Source: Microbulbifer sp. VAAF005
GTDB lineage: Bacteria; Pseudomonadota; Gammaproteobacteria; Pseudomonadales; Cellvibrionaceae
Length of the DNA stretch: 64,000 nt
Direction of reading: 5' to 3'
Assembly (NCBI RefSeq): GCF_030012985.1
Contig: NZ_CP120233.1
Location: forward strand, 2,402,501 to 2,466,500
Part shown: positions 11,801-20,753 of the stretch, piece after piece
Numbering within the stretch: the first letter of the stretch is position 1
How the letters are laid out: the number at the start of each line of letters is the position of its first letter
The notes under the pieces: generated by a model
What the model was told of the DNA's origin: nothing
Databases searched by the model: none
The model's input: only the letters and a program-made list of their open reading frames with translations
Program-made: the position numbers and the translations under genes

Positions 11801-11909
11801 ACTGCCTGACATTTAATTCCGTTAGCGACCTTAAACCCAATAGAAAAATAAATAGGCTGACTACGCAGGCCAACACTGGCTTTCGAATGAAAATCTCTGT
11901 GAAATTCAC
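8844..11909 (-). CDS. RND efflux pump inner-membrane transporter (HAE1 family)
   Basis: Proton-driven resistance-nodulation-division permease, 1021 aa, the usual size for the AcrB/MexF class. It begins with the typical FIRKPVLACVVSLFIFLLG helix. The TM4 relay motif GIVVDDAIIVLENVHRHIEEG carries the paired aspartates needed for proton transfer. Two large periplasmic loops and a second half repeat (VTLIGVISKHGILIVEFANK) are present. The start is GTG. It works with the adaptor encoded 18 nt upstream and an outer-membrane channel that is not in this window. Sequence features suggest a drug or small-molecule pump rather than a metal pump; the substrate is not deducible. Confidence 0.94.
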   Translation of the reverse strand: MNFTEIFIRKPVLACVVSLFIFLLGLRSLTELNVRQYPELENAVITVTTVYVGADSDLVQGFITTPLEQEIATADGIDYMVSTSVQGLSTINVYVRFDYDPNEVLTQVVAKVNKLRSELPDESEDSSVEMQQGETTAAMYLSFSSNILANNQITDYLTRVVQPKLATIAGVQRARLLGDSTFAMRVWLKPTEMAALEVTPADISDALRDNNILSAVGSTKGTRVALEIRADTDIARQLDFRKLVVRSDGDKLVRLGEVAEIELGAESYDSSVTFNGQSATFIAIEVAPDANSLEVIKKVREELEQKIFPQLPEGMLGEIPYDSTEYIQDSIEEVVKTIVEAVFIVILVIYLFLGSVRSVLIPAIALPLSLVGAFFLMFLMGFSINLLTLLSMVLAIGIVVDDAIIVLENVHRHIEEGLPPKEAAIVGARELAWPVVAMTTTLIAVYIPIGFLGGLTGTLFIEFAFSLAGAVLLSGVVALTLSPMMASKILKPRDGGGTRFEIWLERQFNRLQTRFEKSLHSSLDERRVILVFGLIVLISCYFLFVTSPQELEPTEDRGLVLTISTADAYATLDYVEQYSGELNVIAERFTEVENLFLLNGAGTFSSGVNNAVAGFVLAPWEGRDRDTEKMQELISSDVQQIAGLKIAVVVPPSLPTAGGQLPVEFVIGSTEPMENLASVASDIMTRALESRKFIFLDSDLKIDKPKIVIEIDRDKAASMGVEMVDLSRDLGAMLSGAYVNRFSLDNRSYKVIPQVERVDRLTPDQLEQYYIRAVNDKLVPVSTLIRLTETVEPQQLKRFQQLNAVTISGVPRPGITLGEALMVLDNAAKEILPVEYSVDYSGQSRQFKTEGSDLVVTFFFALIVIYLVLAAQFESWRDPLIMLVTVPMSVCGAMIFVSLGLTTLNIYTQVGLVTLIGVISKHGILIVEFANKLQLSGLDKRSAIEQATSIRLRPILMTTASLVLAMVPLLIASGPGGGARFAMGLVVATGMTIGTLFTLFVVPAMYMYLGRNFEAEAVAAS

Positions 11910-11927
11910 AACCTATAAATTCCAGGT

Positions 11928-13034
11928 TTAACTATTTTCCGGTGTGGGGTCTGCGCTTTCTGGGGGTTGATTCTGATTATTGATAACCGCTTTCTCTCCA
12001 TTGCGAAGTTTAAGTAATCCGCTGCTAGCCACTATGTCACCCACCAAAAGTCCTTGTGTAATTTCAACTAGATCCCCACGTTCCTCACCAGTTTTCACAA
12101 ATCGTTTAACTGCGACCATATGCTCACCATCTTTATCGGGCTCCAACACAAAAACCGCCACCCCATAGGGAGCAAAAGCCAATGCGGTTCTGGGAATAAC
12201 GAGCACTTTTCGCTGTGCACTTATCTTTACGGATACTTGGGCAAACATTCCAGGACGTAAATCGTGTTGGGGATTTTCCAGAGTAGCTTGAATCAGAAAA
12301 TTTCTACTCGCACTATCCACTTGGGGGTCAACAGCAGTAATTCTTCCTTCGTAGGTATTTTTAGGGAAAGCATCTGTTGTCAACTGAATAGCAAGCCCAG
12401 CCTTAACCAAGGCATATTTTTGTTCAGGGAGGGAAAAATCAACAAAAATAGGATCAAGTTGCTGTAGAGAAACAACAGACTCCCCCGGACTTACATTCTC
12501 CCCAAGATCGATTTGTCGAATTCCCAGTACTCCACTAAACGGCGCCACGATAACTCGCTGATCCACCCTGGCCCGTTGCACTTCTATATTGGCAACCACC
12601 TGGTCCAAAGTACTGCGAGCGCTATCCAAATCTGCTTCGGTTGTTACACCTCGCCCCAGCAGAGTCTTGATCCGCACGTAATTGCGACGGGCCAAGCGAA
12701 GCTCTGCATCCAACACCTGCAACTGCGCCTTTTCCGGTTCTGCAAAAATTTCCGCCAGTAAATCGCCCTTCCTAACATGCTGGCCCGACTTGAAGTGAAT
12801 AGCGCTGATAACCCCCTGAGCTTCGGTAGTAACCTCTACGCCATTAACAGCTCGAACAGTGCCTATTCCTTTCAGGTCTTCCTTCCAATATTGAAACTGG
12901 GCGGTTGCTGAAGTCACTGTGGCCGCAGGCAGGGCTAAGTTGTCTATAAACTGATTCACCATATGCCTGCCAATAAATTTATAAGCAAAAATTCCGCCGA
13001 AGAGCAAAAGGCATCCCAGCAGCATTAGCAACAT
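11928..13034 (-). CDS. RND efflux periplasmic adaptor (membrane fusion protein)
   Basis: HlyD/AcrA-type adaptor that couples the RND permease to an outer-membrane channel. An N-terminal hydrophobic helix anchors it (residues 1-18). A biotinyl-lipoyl-like hairpin is at GVISAIHFKSGQHVRKGDLLAEI, followed by an alpha-helical hairpin (LRLARRNYVRIKTLLGRGVTTEADLDSARST region), a second lipoyl half (VIVAPFSGVLGIRQIDLGENVSPG) and beta-barrel domains. First gene of the pump operon. The start is uncertain: SKRM precedes the ATG, family members often begin MIKRM, and no canonical start lies just upstream in frame. A G5 run at about 13052-13056 may also be short by one base, which would allow a TTG start. 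Confidence 0.92.
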   Translation of the reverse strand: MLLMLLGCLLLFGGIFAYKFIGRHMVNQFIDNLALPAATVTSATAQFQYWKEDLKGIGTVRAVNGVEVTTEAQGVISAIHFKSGQHVRKGDLLAEIFAEPEKAQLQVLDAELRLARRNYVRIKTLLGRGVTTEADLDSARSTLDQVVANIEVQRARVDQRVIVAPFSGVLGIRQIDLGENVSPGESVVSLQQLDPIFVDFSLPEQKYALVKAGLAIQLTTDAFPKNTYEGRITAVDPQVDSASRNFLIQATLENPQHDLRPGMFAQVSVKISAQRKVLVIPRTALAFAPYGVAVFVLEPDKDGEHMVAVKRFVKTGEERGDLVEITQGLLVGDIVASSGLLKLRNGEKAVINNQNQPPESADPTPENS

Positions 13035-13241
13035 ACGCTTACTGATATCAGGCCCCCGTAAGGTGTCGTCAATAAAAACTATAAACTGATACTTGCAAGG
13101 GAAACTATGCGCTACGGAGGGATGCCCCTCTACGTAAATATCCGAGCAAACGGATTAGCGCACCTGTGAGTATAGATATGGAGAGAGTGAGGAATCGGTG
13201 GGAGTTAAGGGGTGCACTATATGGCACCCCCAAGTGCTTTT

Positions 13242-15845
13242 TTATCGGAATACGGCTTTATCGCCTTCAACATCCGCACGGATTGTTGCTCCAGGGGAAA
13301 ATTTACCGGCGAGAACATCTTGCGCCAGCGGGTTTTCCAGCCATACCTGAATAGCACGCTTTAATGGCCGTGCACCATAAACGGGATCGAACCCAACTTC
13401 TGCTAATTTATCCAACAGGCTTTCAGATACCTCTAATTTCAGGTCTCTCTCTGTCAGTCGGCGGCAAAGTTGTTGCAGCTGAATTTCGGCAATAGAGCGT
13501 ACTTCTGCCTTATCCAGTGGATGGAAGACAACTACTTCGTCAATGCGATTTATGAACTCCGGCCTGAAATGGTTCCCCACCACTTCCATCACCGCACTTT
13601 TCATCTGTCGATAACGAATTTCAGCGTCCAGGTCGTCGCCATTTTCTGCGGTGGCGTATTTTTGAATTAAATCTGAGCCAAGGTTTGAAGTCATTACGAC
13701 GACGGTATTACGGAAGTCCACCGTGCGCCCCTGGCCGTCGGTCAGGCGGCCATCATCAAGGACCTGTAAAAGAATATTGAATACATCGGGGTGCGCTTTC
13801 TCCACTTCGTCTAATAGCACAACAGAATAGGGCTTTCTCCGCACCGCTTCAGTCAGGTATCCCCCTTCTTCATAACCTACATATCCGGGGGGGGCGCCAA
13901 TCAGTCGGGCCACAGAGTGCTTCTCCATAAATTCCGACATGTCGATACGCACCATGGCGTCTTCTGTGTCAAACAAGAACTGAGCCAATGCCTTGCATAA
14001 TTCCGTCTTACCCACACCGGTTGGGCCGAGGAATAAGAATGAGCCATTGGGTCGGTTGGGGTCAGCTAGTCCCGCCCTCGAGCGGCGTACGGCATTAGCA
14101 ACCGCTTCCACCGCTTCCCCCTGTCCGATGACCCGCTTGTGCAACTCATCTTCCATTCGCAGTAGCTTTTCACGCTCACCTTCAAGCATCTTAGATACAG
14201 GAATACCCGTCCAGCGAGATACCACTTCAGCCACCTCTTCATCGGTCACCCGATTGCGCAGCAGGCGGGGTTCTTCAGAAGCTTCAGCGGTAGCAGCACT
14301 TTTAAGCTGTTGTTCAAGTTGTGGTATTACACCGTACTGTAATTCAGACATTCTATTGAGATCACCTGCACGCCGTGCAGACTCCATATCGAGCTTGGCC
14401 TGCTCGAGCTTTTCCTTGAGGTCGTGGCTGCCGGCAAGCTGTGCCTTCTCCGCCTTCCAAACCTCTTCAAGGTCGGAGTATTCCCTCTCCAGTTGTAGAA
14501 TCTCTTCTTCCAGTTTCGACAGGCGTTTTTTAGTCGCCTCATCATCCGTATCCTTTTTAACCGCCTCTCGTTCAATCTTTAATTGAATTAAACGGCGCTC
14601 CAATTTATCCATGGATTCCGGTTTGGAATCGATCTCCATGCGTATCCGGCTGGCGGCTTCATCAATAAGATCAATCGCTTTATCTGGTAATTGACGGTCA
14701 GTGATATAACGCTGCGATAATTTTGTCGCGGCAATAATTGCAGAGTCGGTAATATCAACACCGTGATGTACTTCGTAGCGTTCTTTTAATCCGCGCAGAA
14801 TCGCAACCGTATCCTCTTCAGTTGGTTCATCAACCAGCACTTTTTGGAAACGCCGCTCAAGCGCTGCATCTTTTTCAATATATTGCCGATACTCATCCAG
14901 AGTGGTTGCACCGACACAATGTAATTCCCCGCGGGCCAAAGCGGGCTTCAGCATATTTCCCGCATCCATGGCCCCCTCAGCTTTACCGGCACCCACCATC
15001 GTGTGGATCTCATCGATAAAGAGAATAATGCGACCTTCCTGTTTTGATAATTCGTTGAGTACTGCTTTTAACCGCTCTTCAAATTCTCCACGAAATTTTG
15101 CGCCCGCCAACAATGCCCCCAAATCCAGGGAAAGAAGACGCTTGTCCTTTAGCCCTTCCGGCACTTCACCATTGACGATACGTTGAGCGAGCCCTTCAAC
15201 AATGGCAGTTTTACCAACACCCGGCTCACCAATTAGTACAGGGTTATTCTTGGTACGCCGCTGTAATACTTGAATCGTCCGTCGTATCTCATCATCTCGG
15301 CCGATCACCGGGTCAAGCTTGCCGGCCAGAGCCCTCTCAGTCAGGTCGAGAGTATATTTATCCAGCGCCTGCCGCGCCTCTTCCGCATTGGGGTCATCCA
15401 CTTTCTCGTCGCCACGCACTTTTTGAATTGCCGCCTCTAGTTGTTTAATGTCGCCATTGGCATTTAAGATTTTGGAAATCTCTCCCGCCGCAGAGTCGAA
15501 AGCCGCCAGTAATACAGTTTCACTGGAAATAAAACTGTCACCATTTTGCTGGGCTCGCTTGTCCGTAAGATTCATTAAGCGCATTAATTCCTGGGACATC
15601 CCCACATCACCCGTGGGGGAAGTCACCCGCGGCAGGCTATCCAACCGCTTGGCAAGGTCATTGCGTAACCCGTTTAGGTTAAATCCCGCCTGTGACAGGA
15701 ATGCGGGTACGCTTCCGTTGTTCTGGTTAAGCAGTGCCAGAATCAAGTGTTCGGGATAAATCTGGTTGTGGTCGCGCCCTACCGCCAGGGATTGCGCATC
15801 AGCAAATGCCGCCTGTAGCGGGTTTGTCATTCGGTCAATTCGCAT
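13242..15845 (-). CDS. clpB: ATP-dependent disaggregase ClpB
   Basis: Hexameric AAA+ chaperone that pulls polypeptides out of aggregates together with DnaK. An N-domain covers residues 1-145. NBD1 has Walker [10 protein letters not shown] and Walker B LFIDEIH. The coiled-coil M-domain (about 400-525; [17 protein letters not shown] onwards) marks ClpB and not ClpA. NBD2 has [10 protein letters not shown] and [13 protein letters not shown]. The length of 867 aa is typical. The ATG has AGAGG upstream. A C8 homopolymer inside the conserved GAPPGYVGY motif is intact, a useful contrast with the broken homopolymers elsewhere. A sigma-32-like promoter lies about 90 nt upstream. Confidence 0.98.
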   Translation of the reverse strand: MRIDRMTNPLQAAFADAQSLAVGRDHNQIYPEHLILALLNQNNGSVPAFLSQAGFNLNGLRNDLAKRLDSLPRVTSPTGDVGMSQELMRLMNLTDKRAQQNGDSFISSETVLLAAFDSAAGEISKILNANGDIKQLEAAIQKVRGDEKVDDPNAEEARQALDKYTLDLTERALAGKLDPVIGRDDEIRRTIQVLQRRTKNNPVLIGEPGVGKTAIVEGLAQRIVNGEVPEGLKDKRLLSLDLGALLAGAKFRGEFEERLKAVLNELSKQEGRIILFIDEIHTMVGAGKAEGAMDAGNMLKPALARGELHCVGATTLDEYRQYIEKDAALERRFQKVLVDEPTEEDTVAILRGLKERYEVHHGVDITDSAIIAATKLSQRYITDRQLPDKAIDLIDEAASRIRMEIDSKPESMDKLERRLIQLKIEREAVKKDTDDEATKKRLSKLEEEILQLEREYSDLEEVWKAEKAQLAGSHDLKEKLEQAKLDMESARRAGDLNRMSELQYGVIPQLEQQLKSAATAEASEEPRLLRNRVTDEEVAEVVSRWTGIPVSKMLEGEREKLLRMEDELHKRVIGQGEAVEAVANAVRRSRAGLADPNRPNGSFLFLGPTGVGKTELCKALAQFLFDTEDAMVRIDMSEFMEKHSVARLIGAPPGYVGYEEGGYLTEAVRRKPYSVVLLDEVEKAHPDVFNILLQVLDDGRLTDGQGRTVDFRNTVVVMTSNLGSDLIQKYATAENGDDLDAEIRYRQMKSAVMEVVGNHFRPEFINRIDEVVVFHPLDKAEVRSIAEIQLQQLCRRLTERDLKLEVSESLLDKLAEVGFDPVYGARPLKRAIQVWLENPLAQDVLAGKFSPGATIRADVEGDKAVFR

Positions 15846-15932
15846 GAACGAAACCTCTTTTACTCGATTTTTTCAGAAGCGCTGCAATAGTGGCACTAAT
15901 TTGCCTTTTACATTCGCTATGGTACTGACAAG

Positions 15933-15963
15933 TAAAATAGGGGCGCAGGAAGGGTTTTCAATG
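15933..15963 (-). promoter_or_regulatory. Sigma-32 (heat shock) type promoter for clpB
   Basis: On the minus strand the sequence reads CATTGAAA, a 12-13 base spacer, then CCCCTATTTT. This is close to the RpoH consensus CTTGAAA-N13-CCCCATNT. It would start transcription near 15925, about 80 nt before the clpB ATG. clpB is a classical RpoH target. Assigned by eye only. Confidence 0.6.
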
Positions 15964-16127
15964 ATTTAAATCAATAGCGGCATTTATTCTATGCAAAGTG
16001 GTTTTGCGGCAAATCTATCTCTTATAATTTTTACAGCTCAGCCAACACTCAGCCTTGTAATTGCCCAAGCTGCCCCAATATTATCGAATGGCTTACACAG
16101 AAAAAATAAGCCATCTAGAACTTCAAT

Positions 16128-16895
16128 TCAGTCTTTATCCCGCCATATCAAAGTTGCCATACGACCGGTTTCAGACTCTCTGCGGTAGGAAAAAAACTTT
16201 TCAGGTTCTGACATTGTGCAGAGCCCTCCACCGTACACCTCGCCAATCCCCAGCTCTGCCAACTCCGCACGGGTCAGGGCGTAGATATCTGTTAAAAAGT
16301 GCAGTGGTTTCTTAGTGTGTGGGCGGAAACAGCTAGCAATTTTTTCTGTGTGTCGACTGCTAATTGCATTTTCAAAGAATGCCTCGAGGACATCGATTCC
16401 GGTTTCAAAGGCCCCCGGGCCAATCGCTGGCCCCAACCAAACCATCAACTCCTCAGGATCACACTTCATCGCCCGTACGGTGTTGCGCAATATACCACCG
16501 GCCAATCCGCGCCACCCGGCATGGGCTGCTGCTACACGGGTACCACTCTTATCGCATAGTAAAACAGGCAAACAGTCTGCGGTTAACACGGCACAGACAA
16601 CACCTCTTTTCATGCTAAAGCAGGCATCTGCGGTTCGAACTAAGGCATCATCACTTGCCTCAACTACCTTGTCGCTATGGATCTGCTCCAGCCACTGCGG
16701 TTCTGAGGGCAACTCAAGCTCCCCTCTCAACTGTTGGCGATTGGCAGTAACAGCTGACTCCTTGTCCCCCACGTGAGCAGCAAGGTTAAAGGAGGAGAAA
16801 TGGCCACAACTTTGGCCCCCAGTGCGTAGCGTCGTCGCCGCCCTCACCCCTGCGGGTGCGGGCCAGTCGGGTATCAGGTAGTGGTTACTTGGCAT
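16128..16895 (-). CDS. pgeF: Peptidoglycan editing factor PgeF (YfiH / laccase-domain, COG1496)
   Basis: Multicopper-oxidase-like or purine-nucleoside-processing domain protein. E. coli YfiH removes wrongly incorporated L-Ser from muropeptide precursors, and some homologues are adenosine-processing enzymes. Motifs include ADCLPVLLCDKSGTRVAAAH with HAGWRGLAGG (metal-binding His/Cys set), an early TLRTGG motif, and late Tyr-rich VYGGG. 255 aa is normal. It is on the same strand as rluD upstream (75-nt gap) and clpB downstream, the usual rluD-pgeF-clpB order. Confidence 0.93.
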   Translation of the reverse strand: MPSNHYLIPDWPAPAGVRAATTLRTGGQSCGHFSSFNLAAHVGDKESAVTANRQQLRGELELPSEPQWLEQIHSDKVVEASDDALVRTADACFSMKRGVVCAVLTADCLPVLLCDKSGTRVAAAHAGWRGLAGGILRNTVRAMKCDPEELMVWLGPAIGPGAFETGIDVLEAFFENAISSRHTEKIASCFRPHTKKPLHFLTDIYALTRAELAELGIGEVYGGGLCTMSEPEKFFSYRRESETGRMATLIWRDKD

Positions 16896-16970
16896 TGAGA
16901 TATCTTGCTTTGCGAAATTGTCCTTTCGAGAACCGGCGATAGGTGCCCAGGCGAATTTATAACCGGTACT

Positions 16971-17924
16971 TCAAGGCTCATCAGCGCGCAACTGATCGAG
17001 CAGTGCTTGCATGTCAGCAGGCATTGGCGCACACCAATGCATGTCCTGTCCACTGGTGGGATGTACTAGCGCTAATTCAGCCGCATGCAGAGCCTGCCGA
17101 GGGAAGCTCTGGAGAGCTTCAACAAGGTCTGCCGAGGCCTCTGGAGGCAACTTTGGGCGGCCTCCGTAGAGTGGATCGCCCACGAGCGGGTGCCTGATAT
17201 GGGCCATGTGTACCCGAATCTGATGAGTACGACCGGTTTCCAGCTTGCAGCGTAAGAGCGTGTAAGCGCTGTAACGCTCCTGTACACGATAATGAGTGAT
17301 CGCCTCTTTGCCGCCAAAGTCCAAAACAGCCATCTTGAGACGATTTTGACGATGCCGACCGATGGGCGCATCAACACGACCCGCAGTGGTGATATATCCT
17401 TGGACCAAGGCATCATACTGTCGACTCACCGTTCTCTGCTTTAATTGATCCACGAGGTGAGTCTGAGCGGCCAAAGTCTTAGCCACAACCATTAGACCAC
17501 TGGTGTCCTTATCCAGCCGGTGCACAATACCCGCTCGGGGTATCAGCTCCTGTGCTGGATAATGGTAAAGCAGACCATTGAGCAAAGTGCCATCGGGGTT
17601 ACCAGCAGCGGGGTGGACTACGAGGCCCGCAGGCTTGTTGACCACCATCAGGCAGTCATCTTCGTACATAATGTCCAGGTTGAGGTCCTGGGCTGTCCAG
17701 CTACCCTGGGGTTCCAGCTCTGCACGAAGCTGGATAAGCTCACCGCCAAAGAGCTTGTCCTTGGCCTTAGCTGGGGAGCCGTTCAGGGTAAGCTGGCCGC
17801 CTTTGATCCACGATTGAAGGCGCGCGCGCGAAAAATCGGGAATTAATTCGGCTGCAGCCTGGTCTAAGCGTCGACCAGCCATATTGGCAGGGACTTGAAT
17901 ATCTAGTTTTAGGTGTTCAATCAT
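16971..17924 (-). CDS. rluD: 23S rRNA pseudouridine(1911/1915/1917) synthase RluD
   Basis: Converts three uridines of helix 69 of 23S rRNA to pseudouridine; important for ribosome assembly. An N-terminal S4 RNA-binding domain (about residues 15-75, RRLDQAAAELIPDFSRARLQ) is followed by the RluA catalytic domain with HRLDKDTSGLMVVAK, in which the Asp is the nucleophile, and the RTHQIRVHMAHIRHPLVGD motif. 317 aa is typical. It is divergent from bamD with a gap of about 120 nt, as in other gammaproteobacteria. Confidence 0.97.
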   Translation of the reverse strand: MIEHLKLDIQVPANMAGRRLDQAAAELIPDFSRARLQSWIKGGQLTLNGSPAKAKDKLFGGELIQLRAELEPQGSWTAQDLNLDIMYEDDCLMVVNKPAGLVVHPAAGNPDGTLLNGLLYHYPAQELIPRAGIVHRLDKDTSGLMVVAKTLAAQTHLVDQLKQRTVSRQYDALVQGYITTAGRVDAPIGRHRQNRLKMAVLDFGGKEAITHYRVQERYSAYTLLRCKLETGRTHQIRVHMAHIRHPLVGDPLYGGRPKLPPEASADLVEALQSFPRQALHAAELALVHPTSGQDMHWCAPMPADMQALLDQLRADEP

Positions 17925-18042
17925 TAATCAATTGCAAATACTTTGGGCAGCTCCGCGACTGTGGTTAAATGTCCGACGCGCCAGGTTAATACTGGTGGGT
18001 AGTTTAATAAGGTAGAGTGTAAGAATGATAGAGCGAGGGGCT

Positions 18043-18975
18043 ATGCAGACCTGGAAAATGCTGTGGCTGGCCTTGGTGTCCGCAATATTGGTTGCCTGCG
18101 CCAACACAGATGATTCGGAAGTGGGCTTGCCCACCGGTGCTCGCACAGAGCAAGCATACTACGAGATGGCCCAGCGACAGCTGCGAACCAGCCAGTGGGA
18201 TCTTGCCATCAGAAACCTACGTGCCCTGGAAGATAACTTCCCATTCGGCAACTACGCGGAACAGGCTCAGCTCGAGCTGATCTATGCCTACTACCGCAAC
18301 TATGAGAACGACGCAGCCATTGCCGCTGCAGACCGCTTTATCCGCCTGCACCCCCAGCATCGCAATGTCGACTATGCCTATTACATGAAGGGGCTATCCT
18401 CATTTACCGAGGGCACGGGTCTGTTCGAGCGCTTTATGCCGACTGACTTAACCAGCCGCGATCCAGGCTCGGCGCGGGAGTCATTCGCTTATTTCTCCCA
18501 GTTAATGGCTCGCTACCCTGAAAGCCGCTACGCTCCAGACGCGCAAAAGCGCATGATCCACTTGCGTAACCTGCTGGCCCGCTATGAAGTTCACGTGGCC
18601 AACTACTACTTTAAGCGCGGCGCCTACCTCGCAGCAGCCAATCGCGGCCGCTACATTGTGGAAAACTTCCAGCAGACACCCGCAATTCCTGATGCCCTGG
18701 CCGTTATGGTTCAAGGTTACCATTTGATGGAGATGCAAGATCTTGAGGCTAATGCCCTGGATGTGCTGCGCAATAACTATCCAAAGCACCCCGCTTTTAA
18801 CGAAGACGGCACCTTCAACTACGACTTTTACAAAGGCCCGAGCGGCCGCAGTCTAGTGCACAGGGTCACCCTGGGCCTGTTTGAAAAATCTGATCCGAGG
18901 GGCTTTGACAGCCGGGAGCTCTATAACCCCGAATACAACCGGGACGAAACTCCTCTGCCTCCAGAGCTTCTGTAA
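18043..18975 (+). CDS. bamD: Outer membrane assembly lipoprotein BamD
   Basis: Essential lipoprotein of the BAM complex that inserts beta-barrel proteins into the outer membrane. I choose the ATG at 18043 because GAGGGG lies just before it and the signal peptide then reads [19 protein letters not shown], with lipobox L-V-A-C and acylated Cys19. An ATG at 18025 would add six residues. The mature part has five TPR-like repeats ([40 protein letters not shown] and so on). It is about 310 aa, slightly longer than E. coli BamD. A strong palindromic terminator follows. Confidence 0.96.
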   Translation: MQTWKMLWLALVSAILVACANTDDSEVGLPTGARTEQAYYEMAQRQLRTSQWDLAIRNLRALEDNFPFGNYAEQAQLELIYAYYRNYENDAAIAAADRFIRLHPQHRNVDYAYYMKGLSSFTEGTGLFERFMPTDLTSRDPGSARESFAYFSQLMARYPESRYAPDAQKRMIHLRNLLARYEVHVANYYFKRGAYLAAANRGRYIVENFQQTPAIPDALAVMVQGYHLMEMQDLEANALDVLRNNYPKHPAFNEDGTFNYDFYKGPSGRSLVHRVTLGLFEKSDPRGFDSRELYNPEYNRDETPLPPELL

Positions 18976-18986
18976 CTTATCACTTT

Positions 18987-19024
18987 AAAATAGAAACGGC
19001 GCCATTCGGCGCCGTTTCTATTTT
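18987..19024. terminator. Bidirectional intrinsic terminator, bamD / nadE
   Basis: A 17-bp perfect inverted repeat (AAAATAGAAACGGCGCC and its complement) with loop ATTC is flanked by A and T runs, so it can stop transcription from both convergent genes. Confidence 0.9.
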
Positions 19025-19032
19025 CAGGATAG

Positions 19033-20661
19033 CTAGTCACCCAGCTTCCAGCCATTGGTTATGGGATAACGGCGATCCCTTCCAAATCCGCGCTCAGAAA
19101 TACGCACCCCGATGGCTGCCTGGCGCCTCTTGTACTCATTGCGCCCCACTAACCTGACCACACGCTCTACATCCTCTCTCTGGAAGCCACGCTGAATGAT
19201 TTCCTCAGCGCTGTGGTCTTGATCGACATAGAGATTGAGAATTTGATCCAGGGTCTCATAAGGCGGAAGGCTGTCAGAATCCACCTGGTCCGGGGCCAGC
19301 TCAGCACTGGGCGGGCGAGTAATGACCGTTTCAGGAATCACTTCAGAAATTGTGTTGCGGTAACGGGCCAGCTCGAATACCAATACTTTGGGAACATCCT
19401 TCAGTGCATTGAACCCGCCTACCATATCCCCGTATAAGGTTGCATAACCAACGGCCATCTCACTCTTGTTACCAGTGGTCAGGACCATTGCGCCCTTTTT
19501 ATTGGAGATGGCCATCAAAAGCACGCCACGAGAGCGGGCCTGCAGGTTCTCCTCAGTGGTATCCCTCTCACTGCCAGCAAATTCTTCAGCAAGAGCCCCC
19601 ATAAACGAATCAAAGATGGGCTCGATACTAATTTCCCGATAGTGAACCCCCATTCTTTCCGCCTGATCGGCCGCATCGCCTTTACTCAGATCCGAGGTAT
19701 AGCGAAACGGCATCATTACTGCCTCAACACGCTCTTTGCCCAGCGCATCGACCGCAACTGCCAATGTCAGAGCAGAGTCGATTCCACCCGACAACCCCAG
19801 CACAACGCCATTGAAACCATTCTTATTAACGTAGTCGCGCACCCCGAGTACCAGAGCTTGGTACACAGAAGCCAAATCGCCTTGAGGAGAAGCAATTTCC
19901 CCTGGGAGTACCGTCAAGTTCTCTCCCTGCAAAGATATGGAAGCTGGCAGCAACTGCTCTCCAAACTCCTCAGCCCTGGCACATACTTCTCCCTCGGCGT
20001 CAACAACAATTGAGCCGCCGTCAAAAACCAGCTCGTCCTGACCACCGCACCAGTTCACATAGGCAATGGGGACCCCGGCATTCTTTGCCTGCCTAGAGAC
20101 CAATTCCAGCCTCTGTTGAGCCTTGCCCCGATGGAAAGGTGATGCATTGATGTTGAGAATCAACTTGGCTCCAGCATCGACTGACTGCTTGATGGGCTCT
20201 GGAAACCAAATATCCTCACAAACACTTAGCCCTACCGGAACTCCTTTGATATCTACTACACAAGGGGTTTTACCCGGTTTGAAGTAACGCTTTTCATCAA
20301 ATACCTGATAGTTAGGCAGCTTCTGTTTGGCATATTCTGCGATTAACTCTCCCTCAACTATGACTCCCGCCATATTGAACATAACGCCATCAAATAACTT
20401 GGGGTAACCCACAACAATGGCACAAGGCAGATCTGCAGCTTTAAGCTGATCCAATGCCGTATCAATACGAATCTGCATACTGGGTCGCAACAACAAGTCT
20501 TCAGGAGAGTAGCCGCACAGGGTCAGCTCTGGAAAAAGTACCAAATCAGCACCCAGCTCCTGGTGCGCTCGGCGCGCAGCTTCTATCACCTGCTTGGTAT
20601 TCCCGGGAATATCTCCAACCAGGGAATTGATTTGTGCCAGCACTAACTGCAAAGTAGACAT
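19033..20661 (-). CDS. nadE: Glutamine-dependent NAD+ synthetase
   Basis: Last step of NAD synthesis, amidating nicotinate adenine dinucleotide. The N-terminal carbon-nitrogen hydrolase (glutaminase) domain has the Glu-Lys-Cys triad in LFPELTLCGYSPEDLLL, AKQKLPNYQVFDEKRYF and LSVCEDIWFPEP. The C-terminal synthetase domain has the PP-loop LGLSGGIDSALTLAVA. The longest ORF starts 29 codons earlier (20748), but that extension is Cys/Val-rich and non-homologous. The ATG at 20661 has GAGG upstream and starts MSTLQLVLAQINSLVGDI as in the family (542 aa). It is divergent from pilS. Confidence 0.96.
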   Translation of the reverse strand: MSTLQLVLAQINSLVGDIPGNTKQVIEAARRAHQELGADLVLFPELTLCGYSPEDLLLRPSMQIRIDTALDQLKAADLPCAIVVGYPKLFDGVMFNMAGVIVEGELIAEYAKQKLPNYQVFDEKRYFKPGKTPCVVDIKGVPVGLSVCEDIWFPEPIKQSVDAGAKLILNINASPFHRGKAQQRLELVSRQAKNAGVPIAYVNWCGGQDELVFDGGSIVVDAEGEVCARAEEFGEQLLPASISLQGENLTVLPGEIASPQGDLASVYQALVLGVRDYVNKNGFNGVVLGLSGGIDSALTLAVAVDALGKERVEAVMMPFRYTSDLSKGDAADQAERMGVHYREISIEPIFDSFMGALAEEFAGSERDTTEENLQARSRGVLLMAISNKKGAMVLTTGNKSEMAVGYATLYGDMVGGFNALKDVPKVLVFELARYRNTISEVIPETVITRPPSAELAPDQVDSDSLPPYETLDQILNLYVDQDHSAEEIIQRGFQREDVERVVRLVGRNEYKRRQAAIGVRISERGFGRDRRYPITNGWKLGD

Positions 20662-20753
20662 CGTTGAACCTCGGACAAGACAGGCCGCTATTGTAACCCT
20701 ATCGGGGTAACAACAGCAGCGGCTCACCACTACAAGAATACCGGTCATCTACA

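Noticed and set aside
13208..13245. Hairpin GGGGTGC/GCACCCC near the clpB stop as a terminator
   Set aside because: On the minus strand no T tract follows; the T run lies on the other side, where no gene needs it.
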